NCBI RefSeq assembly: GCF_964355755.1
Contig: NC_092675.1
Location: 14,957,312 to 15,021,311, forward strand
DNA from: Antedon mediterranea
Taxonomy: Eukaryota > Echinodermata > Crinoidea > Comatulida > Antedonidae
Reading direction: 5' to 3'
Length of the DNA stretch: 64,000 nucleotides
Positions 1 through 12,144 of this stretch are shown piece by piece. Every line of letters begins with the position of its first letter. Position 1 is the stretch's first letter. The position numbers were made by a program, and so were the translations under genes. Under the pieces are notes generated by a model. It saw nothing but the letters and a program-made list of their open reading frames with translations, ran no database searches and had not been told where the DNA came from.

Positions 1-19
1 AAAACTGCGATATGGAAGA

Positions 20-1326
20 GTGGACCGATTTAAAGGGAGTAGGACCATGGAGAAATTGATAATGTGTGAACACATTAATGGTGGTACCCTTCTTGAAGCA
101 GCGGAATTAAAACAAGATGAACGTTTGCTTCAACAAATTAAAGACCAAGATTGCGTTGCAATTGAATTAAGGTATCACCGTTCATGCCATAAGGAATACA
201 CACAAGTTCTTTATCGGAAACCTCAAGCCAGTGATGCTGATATGTCAATTTATTCAAAGTCGTTTGAATTTTTTTGCACAGAAATTGTGTATAAAGACCT
301 TATTCAAAAGAAAAACATCGTCAGGTTGAATAAGTTGAAAGAATTGTTTGTTCAAATTGTACGTGAGCAAGAAAATGTTGATGCCAGTGCATATAAAACT
401 TGGAATTTAAAACGCCAACTTCAAAAAAGATATCCCCAGCTTTTGTTTCTTAAGCCAAAAAGAAATAATGAAAGCGAGTTTGTTTATGTAGATGAGGTCA
501 ATGCTGGGATGTTAATTGTCGATATGGATATTGATTCCAGTACTGATACAACTGATTCAGAAAGCATGCCTGGAAGTTCTAATGTTATTAGACCCACATA
601 TCATCAGACAACATTAAAAGATATGTTTACATGTGCTCTCTCGATAAACATGGAAATTCATGAACTGTCCTCAAAGGAACATTTACCATGGCCACCGAAG
701 CCAACAGGTATCAATTTAGAAACAGCACAAAAAATGATACCTGTGAAGTTGTTTAACATCCTTGCATGGATAACAGGTGTATCTTCTGATCCAAATGAAA
801 CAGAATATGTAAAAGTATCTGATCATCATCATCGACGATTGCTCTCTATTGCACAAGATTATACTTGGAATCAAGAGGCAGAAAAATTACGCCAAAGCAT
901 ACTTCCATTTCAATGGCATTACGCCATTTGAGTGGATCGTCTCAACTCATTGGCTTGATGAATGGCTTTGGCTATTGCACTTCTCACTCATCCGTTCTTC
1001 AACATGACACAGCGTTAGCTACTTTGCAGCTCAAACAAGGGGATTCACTTCCGTCATGCCTCACAAAACAAATTCCAACAACCCTTGTGTGGGATAATAA
1101 TGACTTCGGAGAAGAAACTTTGTCTGGGAAAGGATCAACCCATAACACCAATGGCATTGCCATACAGCACTGGTCTAAAGAAGAGCCAAATGCATCTGTT
1201 GCACCTTCACCAAAGATGAAAAAAAGTAGAAAGCGTTCATTACCAGCACCACAGCATATTATTCACCCATTTTTTGGCAATAAAAAATCCACACCAGGAA
1301 TATATACAAGATTAGAATTACAGTAA
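20..1326 (+). pseudogene. Uncharacterised repetitive metazoan gene family, frameshifted 5'-partial copy
   Basis: Two overlapping frames (20-931 and 865-1326) read as one protein if a single-base shift near 872 is allowed. The N-terminal part has a Cys/His signature (RYHRSCHKEYT, residues ~52-62). The second frame carries motifs I recall from large uncharacterised proteins repeated in cnidarian, sponge and echinoderm genomes: a GLMNGFG block, then WDNNDFGEETLSGKG and HNTNGIAIQ. Such proteins are usually much longer (about 1,000 residues), so this copy stops early at 1324 and may also start upstream of the window. Function is unknown; the repetitive nature suggests a transposon link, which is inference. 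The frameshift could be decay or an assembly indel. Confidence 0.55.
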
Positions 1327-2039
1327 TATTTGTAATTTAATATTGTTGCCCTTTATTGTTGTATTTAACTACTAAATGTTTTAATTGTGAATATTTAAAA
1401 ATGAACTACAAATTCTCAAAATTTCCATAAGATGTGACTCTTTTATTCAAACACACTAGAAGTTGATAGTGAAAATACAAAATGTTAAGCAATATATGTG
1501 CATGTTATTTATAATTGTAGGCCTACACTTTGAGCCTATTACAAATTGAAACTTGTTGTTGTTCGTAAAACAATTCTATTATTATTCTACATTGAAAAAA
1601 AAAATCCCTTTTGACATTTGAATGACCTTTACCCCCTTATAGAGTGACTTATTGTAGTAGAGCATATCATGTTATTATTCTGTACATTGTAAGCTTTAAT
1701 TTGATACCAATCAAGATGAGTTTGTATAAAGTTGATAATTTGATCTCTTTTGACCTTTAAATGACCCCTGACCCTTAACGTGCAACTTTTTTTGGTGGAA
1801 CTTTTTAGTTTTCGGAATTTGGTAATATAGTGAACATGTTCATGTAAAAATTTTGTTGCCTTCAGGTGTGGACTGCGGAACTAAAAAACTAAAGGCCTTT
1901 TTGAGCCTTGGCCCACAGTCTAAATTTTATAAATATAATAAACTTTATGTCAGCAATTTACAAGCCATATAAAATACAAAAAAGAAAATAAAAGCACAAA
2001 AAATCATCATAAATCATTTAAAAAGACAAGTAAATAACT
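1327..2039. other. AT-rich stretch without a recognised gene
   Basis: No coding signal. Two imperfect direct repeats share a 'ttttgacNtttgaatgacc' theme (about 1610-1640 and 1748-1775), so this is probably an old non-coding repeat or the 3' flank of the preceding gene relic. Confidence 0.4.
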
Positions 2040-4344
2040 AGATTTGAACTCGTCACTATGGATGAGTTAGGTTATCTGCCGCGCAAACGCCATGTGCACT
2101 TCATACATAGAAAAACGATTATGCCATTGTGACCTGGAAAAACAAAAATGTTAGTGTGCCCTATTTTGTGTCACATCTAAGTATACAGTATACATTATAT
2201 ACTGTATAATACATACAGTGCAGAATAGGTGAAAATAACAGGACCCGCCTTTTTATCCAATTTTAACATGATGATGTAATCAAAATGAAACACGTAGATA
2301 TCAATTTTGGAAGGGAATTATCTGTGCAACAACATTTTAACGTGTTGAAGAAATTTGGATACGTAGAATATGGATGCGCGCTCTTTTAAATGTCATGAAC
2401 TATGATTTAAAATACGACTTTTATAATTCAACTGGCCATATGATGACATCACAACATCCGATGCGCAAAATTTGTATATGAATTCGTACCTACAATTCAA
2501 CAGCTTCCAGAAAACGTTTTAATCATGAGTATCACTTTTTATTCTGAGGAGCTATAACATATTGAAATTTACTGTAATGATGAAAAAGGTGACCCAAGTG
2601 TTTCACGCTTTTGATCATGATGATGTCATCATTGATTGACCTACAGTAGACAGCATCAAAATATGGGGAGAAATGGAATACAGATAAGTGGATATGCGCT
2701 CTATTAAATGTGATAAGCTATGACGTAAGAGACAAAAATCCTATATTTTATATTCGAGTGGCCATACGATGACGTCATAATATCTGGTTAGCCATATCAT
2801 TCACTATAATATCTCTATGGCCATATTGCATGATCCGATATCTACAACTTATCTACTCCAGAATATGTAATAAAAATAACACTTCACCATAGTTTAGAAA
2901 CTATGACTGTTTAAAAAAAGATATTTTGAAATTTTTCATCAAAAACGCGCATTAGGCATTTCTCTCCCTTAGCAGAATCAGTCCATTTCACCCGGGTTTT
3001 TGAAAAAATCCGGGTAATAAATCTTGGTCTGTTTTAAACAATTTACCAGTTCTGATTGTTTATCTTGTCACACATGGGAGGCCACTACAGTAATTGCTGA
3101 AAACCATGTAGGAATTTTCATGAGCTGTCCAGGTGACCTTGTTGTAAATGACCTAATAGTACCCTTGGGTTGTATTTGATGGGCAGTTAATATAATCAAA
3201 TTACAATTGTGTGTTTTATGGGCTGACACTCTTGACAGGCCTGTGGACCATTTCTGCTAAGGGACAGTTTTGCCTCATGCGTGCGAATTGTCCAATTCGA
3301 AGTGCTCGTATGACATGATTTTAAGTCAATATTGGTAAAAAATTTGTAAAATTACTATAAAAGGCTGGAAAAAAAAGATGTTTTTTGCGCACCCTGCGCG
3401 TAAATATTTGCGCACGCGTGGGAATTTTTGACATGCTTAAAATGACATGAAACGCATGGAAAGTTGATTAGAACTTGATTTTCCTCACTATAAAATGTTT
3501 AATGCACGTGCGCACTTAATTTTTTTTAAACATGCATTTTTTTTTTTCACAGAAAGTTAGCGCATAATATAAATTACACTTTTGCCAAGTTTCAATTTAA
3601 ATTGTTTTATGGTTTTCGATCTATGTTAAATACGTGAAATTCATAAAATCGCACGCAACATACGCTGTGCGACTCCAAAGTCATATAACAAAGTTTCTTT
3701 CACATCTACAGCTACAGGTCAATCTTATGACAAAGTTACACAATCTTTTGTTGACCAGAATTAGCGATACACTGCCAACAAAATTCGTGGAAAGAAAGAA
3801 GAATAACATAGAAAAACTAGATTTTAACTGATCACTTTGACGAGTTTGGGTTATCCGCGCAAACGCAACATGCACGTACGGTAAAATATATGAACGCCAA
3901 AAATTATTCTGCCATCCTATGACATGTTTACAGTGCTGAATTGTATCTATTTTGTGTCATACAGCATATTACAGTATTTACAGAATACACTATATTTAGA
4001 CAGTGTAGCATAGACGAAATTACGAGACCCATCTTTTAAATCCAATTATTAAAACAATGATGTCATCAAATTGACATATAAAGAAACTATTTTAGAAGAT
4101 AATTATCTAAATAATTACATTAATAAAATTTGAAGAATTTTGGCACTTAAAATGAGATGCGCTCTCTTTTAAACGTGATGAACTTTTACGAAAGAGATAA
4201 AATGTGACTTTTTGAATTCAACTGGCCATATGATGACGTCCTGACATCAGATTTGTATATGAATTAATATCTACAATTCAACAGCTTCCATAATAAGTTT
4301 TAATCACATAGGTCACTTTTCATTCCAAAGAGATAACCATGCTA
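2040..4344. repeat. Non-coding interspersed repeat, two copies in a row; second is split by a transposon
   Basis: A unit beginning near 2040 (CTAGATTTGAACTCGTCAC) recurs from about 3822 (CTAGATTTTAACTGATCAC). Shared blocks include a GATGAGTT/GACGAGTT..GGTTATC..GCGCAAACGC stretch and a CTACAATTCAACAGCTTCC stretch (near 2490 and 4272). The second copy stops at 4344 and resumes at 12623 (CAGATTAAAATATACTGTA). That matches the first copy at 2553-2580, so 4348-12619 is an insertion. Related sequence lies inverted at 37130-38395 and as a decayed copy at 53745-54160. No coding capacity; family not identified. Confidence 0.6.
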
Positions 4345-4887
4345 TAAAGGCCGGTGCACACCGAACGCGAAGCAGCGAATTTCGCGTTAAAAAGTGACGC
4401 ACGCGGCAGGCGACGGACGCTTCCAGTGTGAACATACAAGCGAACAGTGTACGATAGTCGAATTTCAACTTCAACGCGTTGAAAACGACAGCAGCGAAGG
4501 CTTCGCATGCGAATTTTCAAAAGTTGAACCTTGGTCATTTTTTTTAGGCGTCGCGAGCGCGGTTCGCGTTCGTCAACCAATCAGAAGTCAGGAACATCTC
4601 TTATCGACGAGAGACACCGACGGCAAAAAAATGGTGGCTGAATGACGAGCGAGGTCTTTATGGAAATACTTTGTCATTACCCTTCTTGTCTTTACGATAA
4701 GGGAAGTAAGTCATACACAGACAGAAACATAAGGATTAATGCATGAAGACAATAATTTCAGACAAACATCTGTGTAGAAGAATGCCAAAAAAACTAGGCC
4801 TAAAACGTGTCAGAGATCAATTTGTAAAGTGAGTTGGCAAGCCTTCTATTTCTAGCCTACCTAGGTTTAGGCCATACTAGGAATACA

Positions 4888-7111
4888 GGTCAACCCGTAC
4901 CCATGCCAACTCGTACCCACCACTCGTACCCAAATTTTGGCTTACTCGTACCCAAAATTTTGGCTCACCCGTACCCATCATTGGCTAACCCGTACCCATC
5001 ATTGGCTGGCCCGTACCCAAATTTAATTTAATGCTATTTAAAGTATATTTATATAGGCCTATTACAGTTAAACCCAGTTTTATTACATTTTTAGATCATA
5101 TGTTCGATATTATAATGGCAAAAACTATTTACCTAAGTATAATTTATGTACAGACTCGTACGAAAAAAGCACAGCTTTCATCGTATTTGGGTCGTAGTTA
5201 AATTAATACTTGAGGGCGTTGTTTTACATGGAAGATGTCAGCGGTCGGCTGTGCTGCATTCTATTTTTTTTTTCATTTATGAATAGTTGTTGATCTATTA
5301 TTTACTACGAATAGCCTGTACACACTTTTAATTTTATTTTACAGATAATGAAGTAATGTGCTTTTTGAAAATCGTTTTAAAAATGGTTTTTGTTGTTTTG
5401 TTTTGCAAGTTTTGTTTTAACATTTCGAAAACATTTTTAAGTAGTCACTCGTATTTTTAAAATCACGAAACTATTTAAGGGGATACCAGGACCATTTTAG
5501 AATAATGAATCTAAGTAGATTATTGCCGTTTTTAAAACAAATTCCCTAGGACATGATGGATGTGAGAGTAATAATAAAAAGGTAACCTCCAATAATTTAA
5601 CATTTAATTACTAACTACGACATTTGCTGTTATTACGTTTTCATTTTATAATGATTATTACTGTATTATTATGACTAAAAACCGAAATAAAATACTACTA
5701 AAACTAAAAAAAAATCATCTTATCGCTGACAGATATGTATGTACAGACACGTGTAGGTAGGCCTTCAGAACGTTTATATTATTTTAGTAAATAAGACGAC
5801 ATCTGTTGCCATGGAAAAACGAGTGTGGGTCATTTATTTGTAGAATATTATAGAATGCATATTTTTTTTTAAAAGGGAATCCCTCGTCAGCAAAAACATG
5901 TAGCTGTTTAATTGAGCAAACATCTACCAAAAATGTTTAATTGCTGTAAACAAACAGATAATTTTACTGAATTATTTAAGAAAAAAAAAAAATAGAAAAC
6001 GATCGTACGCCACACTGCGTTGTCTATTTTTTTTACATACTGTAGCTGTTATAGAAGAAAATCTGCCAAAAATGTTTAATTGCCTTAAAGTACGTGTATA
6101 TGATCATTTCACTGAATTATTAATAAATAAAATATATGGAAAACGGTCATATACGTCATTAATGAGTCATCTCTTTGACGCCCTATAAATGCGTGTTTTT
6201 TTATAATAAAAGGTTAATCCTGGTCAGCAAAAACACGTAACACGAAATCTACGCCCATAGCCCTGCAGACTTTACAGTACGTGTACATGATCATTTCACT
6301 GAATTATTAATAAATAAAATATGGAAAACGATCATACGTCATTTTTTTTTATAATAAAAGGTTAATCCCGGTCAGCAAAAACACGTAACACGAAATCTAC
6401 GAGTAATTCGACTCCATAGCCCTGTGGGCTTTTTGATTAAAACAGGGCGTCGTTAATTCAACCAATTTTAAATATACCAATACAATAGAAACAATAATTA
6501 CTTGATCGAATCATGGAGGTATACCTCCATGATCGAATGTAATCAGGGAAGATAAGGTGATAAGAATGAAAATTGATAAGTATAAAAATGATACGTTGTT
6601 GGTACTTTACCTGGGCTTAATTGAATTGTAATACTATACAACAGTAAAAATATTTTTTTATTAATTAATGTTCTTACGTAAATAAATAAAAAGACACATC
6701 AAACATACGTTTATAAAACTATAATACTACATTTAAATAAATCTTAACAAATATATGCCTAATTAAACGAAGTTTACAATCAAATCAATGGTCATTTTTA
6801 TTAGCACACATTTCACCGAGACCTGTAAAATAAAAAAAACAATTTAAATATAAAAATATTCATACGTCAAAAGCATACCACTAGTTTTGCGCCGATCAAA
6901 TCATTACAAGTAGGCCTAATTATTCAAATTGGGTACGAGTAGTCCAAATAATGGGTACGAGTAAGCCAAATAATGGGTACGAGTAAGCCAAATAATGGGT
7001 ACGAGTAAGCCAAATAATGGGTACGAGTAAGCCAAATACTTGGGTACGAGTAAGCCAAATATTTAGGTACGAGTTGGCATGGGTACGGGTTGGTTTGGGT
7101 AAGGGTTGACC
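4888..7111. mobile_element. Foldback (TU-like) element with CTCGTACCC-array inverted termini
   Basis: Left arm 4888-5025 is an array of irregular CTCGTACCC/CCCGTACCC units; right arm 6930-7111 is the inverted array (GGGTACGAGTAAGCCAAATAAT units of about 22 bases). Both arms end in GGTCAACCC or its complement. Long terminal inverted repeats made of short tandem units are typical of sea-urchin TU/foldback elements. The interior is AT-rich, non-coding, and holds AAAGGGAATCCC..GTCAGC..AAAACA near 5870, also present in the elements at 61.9 and 63.1 kb. Two internal direct repeats (about 6099-6256 and 6289-6402) share TGATCATTTCACTGAATTAT. I could not find a clear target duplication. Confidence 0.6.
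6512..6535. repeat. 24-base perfect palindrome
   Basis: ATCATGGAGGTA is followed directly by its reverse complement TACCTCCATGAT, in the interior of the foldback element. It could form a cruciform or mark an older inverted junction; no function can be assigned. Confidence 0.7.
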
Positions 7112-7453
7112 AGCACCTAGGCCTACCTAGCCTAGGCTACATATACCCTAGTAGGCTAGGTCATGCCAAGTAGTACTTATAGGCCTAATACTTAATACTA
7201 ATCCCTACTAGTCTACTATGGGCTAGGCCAGGCCTAGCCTAGGTTAAGCCTACTACTAAATATGAGTACAGTACTAGGTTAGGCTAGGTCTAGCCTACTT
7301 ATTATTATTATTAAAATTTATAGGCCTAATATTTAGTTGATTTAGTGTTGTAAGGCTAGGATAGGCCTAGTAGTAATATTAATACATAAATACTGTTGTT
7401 TTTGTTTCTTTTAGGTCAATTAGATGAACCAGGGAGTTGAACTCCCTGGATGA

Positions 7454-7769
7454 ACATTGATAAATGGGATCCTTCAGGCTATTACCAGCGTTACAAACTC
7501 CACCAATGACCAAGCTAGTAGTTTAAGCGGCCAGTATATTATTGCCATGGAATTAAGAGCAATTGCTCCTCAAAAACGTGGACTGGCAATTATGAGGCTG
7601 ATAGTGATACAGGTTTGTATAGACTTTTTTCAAATGGGTATGTCAATTGGTGACATACATTGGCCAGAAAAAATGATTTGAGCAATATGCCTTACTATAG
7701 CAATTTTTAAAAACTTGTTTCATTTTTTAGAAAATAGAAGAGATTAAGGAGGAGCTGGACTGTAACTAG
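7454..7769 (+). CDS. C-terminal exons of a MADF/BESS-like (Harbinger accessory) protein, partial
   Basis: The frame 7454-7612 ends at a good donor (ACAG|GTTTGT) and continues in phase from an acceptor at 7730 (TTTTTTAG|AAAATAG) to a TAG stop at 7767-7769. The encoded tail contains SGQYIIAMELRAIAPQKRG, then a short Lys/Glu-rich end. This resembles the BESS-type tail of MADF/Myb-like proteins that partner PIF/Harbinger transposases; I recognise the pattern but cannot prove homology. An in-frame TGA at 7451 closes the frame upstream, right after a palindrome (CCAGGGAGTT g AACTCCCTGG), so either an acceptor lies at about 7476 or the copy is broken. The MADF domain itself was not found, and lies in no frame I could read. 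Confidence 0.35.
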
Positions 7770-8699
7770 TATTTATTAAGTGGTTATAGAAGGAAAGCTG
7801 AACTGAATGTCTTTTTTTAGCAATAGAGAACACATGGAAATATATGTATATGTTTTGTTATACTCCAATACTAAAAAAAAATAGTCAAATTGGCTGCCAG
7901 CTAATGGAATTTTTTTTCATTTTATAAGTGAAAACATTTTTTTGGGGTTTTTTTTCTATGTAAGTGATTAACTTTGTTAAAACTACAAAATGGCCTATTC
8001 AAATTTGATTTTAATCATCTTCATTTTTCATGATTCTATGGGACAATACATCTTTAAGTTTATTGTCATTTTTAGGCAAGATATATTGTCTTCCTGAAAA
8101 TATAAGTTAAAACATTTTCGTTGTGTGTAATACAGTATAACACTTTAGGGTTAGTTATTCACTTTTAACAATAATAATATTTCTTCAATTTTCATTTTTT
8201 TTGGGGTGATACATTTTAAATTTATTATTTTGATATTATTTTGCGAAAGTATTCAAGAGTAGTAAAAAAGAAAATCTGGTTGATATTTAATGATACCTTT
8301 AAAAACAATGATTCACTATTTCAATAAGTCATGTATTTATGTGAAAAAGTCAAAAGATAATATACAGTGTAATGATTAATTATTTAATGATACCTTTAAA
8401 AACAATGATTCTCTATTTAAATAAGTGTATTTATGTGAAAAAAAAGTCACAAGATAATATACAGTGTAAATATGAGTTAGGGATATTTATTACATTTAAT
8501 CAAATGAGAAAAAAACTGTATGTTTTGTCATAAATAATATAATATTTAATAATAATTAGAAAATGAATGTGAAAACTTACATTAATATATAGGCCTATAG
8601 TTTATATTTGAAAGTGACAAACCCATGAAGATTCCCAGTTCGTGTTTATATGAAATGTTTTATATGGTTATAATAACCTCTGTTGAAAGAACTTTAATA
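7770..8699. repeat. AT-rich spacer containing a ~90-base tandem duplication
   Basis: The unit 8288-8376 is repeated at 8382-8470 (both begin near TTTAATGATACCTTTAAAAACAATGATTC up to minor changes and end in AAGATAATATACAGTGTAA). Nothing else in the stretch has coding or structural signal. Confidence 0.65.
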
Positions 8700-8805
8700 T
8701 TCAAGACGTCAAAGGGAGTGGACGTACTTGACTCGGCAGCGCTAATTTAGCGGCTCTCCGACCAGCATATACGTACATATGTGGTTTTTGTACTGTGTAT
8801 AACTT

Positions 8806-11800
8806 TTGTTTCATCGTTTTTTAACATTTCTGTTTCATTTCGATGTCGTTTTGAGGGTATTTTTGGTGTTGTTTGGTGTTTTTGGTGCTACAGTATTACT
8901 GTATGAAATGTTTAGCCGTACCAATCAGGCAGTGTTACGCAAACAAGTCTTGTATGCAAGGAATGCATTCAAGCTCAACACAGGTGCACCGCCGCATACC
9001 AAGTTCCCATTTGTTGAACAACGTAAGCGTTGGAGACGGAGGGGAGTTCGCGGTGGAACAAAAAGGCGAATACGTGTAATGACTTCTAATCGTTATACAT
9101 GGAACTGTAGGCCTATTACCGGTATCGAAAAGAGGACGCGGAACCTATACAACTTACGAACGTTACAAAAAGCATCCACCACTTATAGCGTAATAGATGA
9201 ACAGCGGAAAGGTAAGCCTAGTCAGTTTCCAATAGTTATGCTTACAAATCCATGGTCTATAATGAATAAGATTGATGAAATTTCTATGTATTTGGAAGAT
9301 AAACATATTGACATTGGCCTGTTTAGTGAATCATGGACTAATAAAGAAAACGAACACAAAATTAATATCGACGGATACTCTTGTTTTAGTAGTGGACGGA
9401 GTGATCGTATAGGGGGTGGCGTAGCTGCACTAATTAAGGATACTATCAAAGCTCGCACAATCAATCCTATTCCTATTCCAGATGTTCTGGAAGGTATGTG
9501 GATTAAAGTATCGCTACCAAAAACGCCACGGATCATGTCATCCTTACATTTGTGTATTATTTATTACAGCCCTGGACAACCAGTTAGTACACAAACAACA
9601 CTTCTTCGTTATTTAAGAGAATCCGTTGTCAGCATTAGAACATCATCACCGTCAGCGGCGATTCTCATTAGCGGTGATTTTAACGAAGCCCGCGCGAAAG
9701 TTAAACAATTTTGCTCGTCAACTGGTCTTCGACAAGTTGTCAAAACTTCAACTAGGGACAACAGTGGTAATATTCTGGACTTGCTTATAACTAACTTTTA
9801 TCAACATTACGAAGAACCGGTTGTTCATGCACCCTTTGGTCGTAGTGACCATAATTCGATTTTATGGAAACCAAAACCTGGATTCGTCTGCATTAAGGGC
9901 CGCAATGTTATTAAGTCTTTCCGGCCTTTTAGCGAATCTGCTTGCAATAGATTTGGTCAATGGATAACATCACAAGATTGGCATGAAATACTGGAAACCG
10001 ACGACCTTGATGAAAAAGTAAATATTTTCGAATCAACATTATGTCTGGCATACGAACGTTGTTTTCCAAAGCGCAGAATTAAAGTTCATTCAAATGACAA
10101 ACCATGGATCACACCAAAAATAAAAGGACTTTGTAAGGAGAGACAAATTAGCTTTCATAAATATGGAAAAATGTCCCGCCATTTCCGTACACTTAGAAAC
10201 CAAGTAATTTGGGAAATCAAACAAGCAAAGATTAAATACTACAAATACGAAGTTAACAATCTGCAAAACACTAACGCAAAGCAGTGGTTCCAAAAAGTTA
10301 ACCAAATATGCGGTACGAATAAAAAGAAATCGGTGTTGAATCTAGAAACTGAAGAAACCGATCCGCTTAAAATTTGCGAACTAATAAATAACTACCTAGC
10401 GAATATATGCCAGAAGATTGAACCCCTACAAACTAATAGTCTACCATCATACCTTCCTTGTGGCTATGCACCGACACTCAACTTCTGGCAGGTGTATCAT
10501 CAGCTTCAGAAAATAAACTGCAACAAATCAGTTGCCCCGGGTGATCTACCGCCTCGCGTCATCAAAGAATTCGCATTTGAAATTGCATCACCGTTAGTTG
10601 ACATCTACAACGCATCACTCTCGCAAGGCATAGTCCCGCGCAAGTGGAAAGAGGCGACCATAACCCCACTTCCTAAAGTGAAAGGACCGGTTAACTTAAA
10701 TCAAATCAGACCCATATCCATTACACCAATTTTTGTACGCATGCTAGAACACTTTGTCTCGTCATGGATAAAACCCAAGATCGCGCCTAAATTAGACGAA
10801 ATGCAATTTGGAAATCGCACAGGAGCGTCTACAAGTCACTATCTTACTAGCATGTTACACTATTTACTTCAAGGTCTTGATAAACCTGGACACGAAGCAA
10901 CGGTTATTGCAGTTGATTTTCGTAAAGCGTTTGACCTAATTGATCATACAATCGCTGTCAAGAAGTTAATTGATATTGGAGTTCAACCTGAATTGATGCC
11001 GTGGATTTGTGATTTTCTGAGCGAACGTAAACAGAGAGTGAAACTCAATGGCGGTTTTTCAAACTGGCAAGGAATAACTTGCGGAGTTCCTCAGGGGACG
11101 AAACTGGGTCCCTTAATTTTCCAAGTAATGGTTAACAATTCGCTTAGAGACTTCCCAAATCGGTGGAAGTATGTAGATGATTTGTCAATATGTGAAGTTC
11201 ACAACAAGAAAACCCCGCCTAATGTTCAAGATCAATTAAACGAACTATCACAATGGACCAAAGACAATAATATGATAATTAATATTGAAAAAACTAACTT
11301 TATGAACATTTCTTTTGCCAAATCTCAACCCATTGTTAAATCATTTACGATAAATAATATAAAAATAACCAATGTTGAATGCTTAAAGTTACTTGGGGTT
11401 CAGATCACTAATGATCTGAAATGGAATATGCATATCCACGATGTTGTTAATAGAGCCAGTAAGAGATTACATATGTTGACATGTTTAAAAAGATTTGGAA
11501 TGCCTTGTAACCATCTGCGTCAAATGTATATTAGCCACATAAGACCTGTAACTGAATATGCGTGTCCGGTATGGCACTCTGCCTTAACCATAGCACAATC
11601 CATGGAGCTTGAATCTATACAGAAACGCGCATGTAGAATAATTCTCGGACAAAAATATGCATCCTATGATCAAGCAATTAAACTACTTAATCTTAAATTT
11701 TTAGATTAAAGAAGAGAAGATATTCTTCTTGATTTTGCTAAAAATCTTAACAAAATCGTTCCTAACGCACTTCCTAAATTGAGAGGCGAAACGTGTGGCA

Positions 11801-11907
11801 GGATACTAAGGAATGCTAAGAAGCAAAGTGAAATATATGGCAATACTAAAAGATTCAACAACTCATGTTTCCCAGCACTGTGTAGACTAATTAATAAACC
11901 AAAATAA
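8806..11907 (+). pseudogene. LINE endonuclease/reverse transcriptase ORF with one nonsense codon
   Basis: The frame is open from 8806 to a TAA at 11707-11709 (967 residues), and then stays open in the same phase for 66 more codons to 11907. Endonuclease signatures: LFSESWT (~residue 180), the GGGVAALI block (~205), ISGDFNEA (~290) and GRSDHNS (~350). Reverse transcriptase signatures: AVDFRKAFDLIDH, GVPQGTKLGP and the catalytic YVDD (about residues 700-795). These are the expected order and spacing for CR1/L2-clade ORF2. The first ~40 residues are strongly hydrophobic and may be untranslated leader; an internal Met at 9079 is a plausible real start. A single premature stop makes this copy recently dead, or a sequencing error. 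Confidence 0.85.
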
Positions 11908-12117
11908 ACACAACAATAATAATAATAATAAGTAATAAGTACTTTCATCAGTTTCTTCCATGTGTAATATCTCCTTTTTAAAAATATTTTTTTTTAACTT
12001 TTTAACTTTTTAATGTTGTAAATTTTGATGTTTGAAAGCTTGTACCAATTTTATATGTAAATCTCTCGCAATTCAGTTTTATTTTATATATACTGCAAAG
12101 AGAAATATTGAATAAAA

Positions 12118-12144
12118 GCAGAATGAATGAATGAATGAATGAAT
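12118..12144 (+). repeat. (GAAT)n 3'-terminal microsatellite of the LINE
   Basis: About six tandem ATGA/GAAT units directly follow the LINE 3' untranslated region. CR1/L2-type LINEs end in such short repeats rather than poly(A). Confidence 0.85.

Larger units (their letters stand above)
8700..12144 (+). mobile_element. Near full-length non-LTR retrotransposon (CR1/L2-like LINE)
   Basis: One long reading frame encodes an apurinic-type endonuclease followed by reverse transcriptase, and the 3' end is an (ATGA/GAAT)n microsatellite at 12118-12144, the terminal structure of CR1/L2-group LINEs. The 5' limit is estimated at about 8700, where a GC-richer leader begins (GGCAGCGCTAATTTAGCGG). The element sits inside the Harbinger-like unit and is therefore younger than it. 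No separate ORF1 was found. Confidence 0.8.

Noticed and set aside
4320-4645. Opposed frames rich in Arg and Cys near 4.4 kb
   Set aside because: They lie in the GC-rich terminal region of the Harbinger-like element and have no motif.
7130-7390. Dense TAGGCCTA words, considered as a regulatory array
   Set aside because: The same words are scattered through the whole window (19.4, 49.9 kb and elsewhere), so they look like a genome-wide compositional feature.
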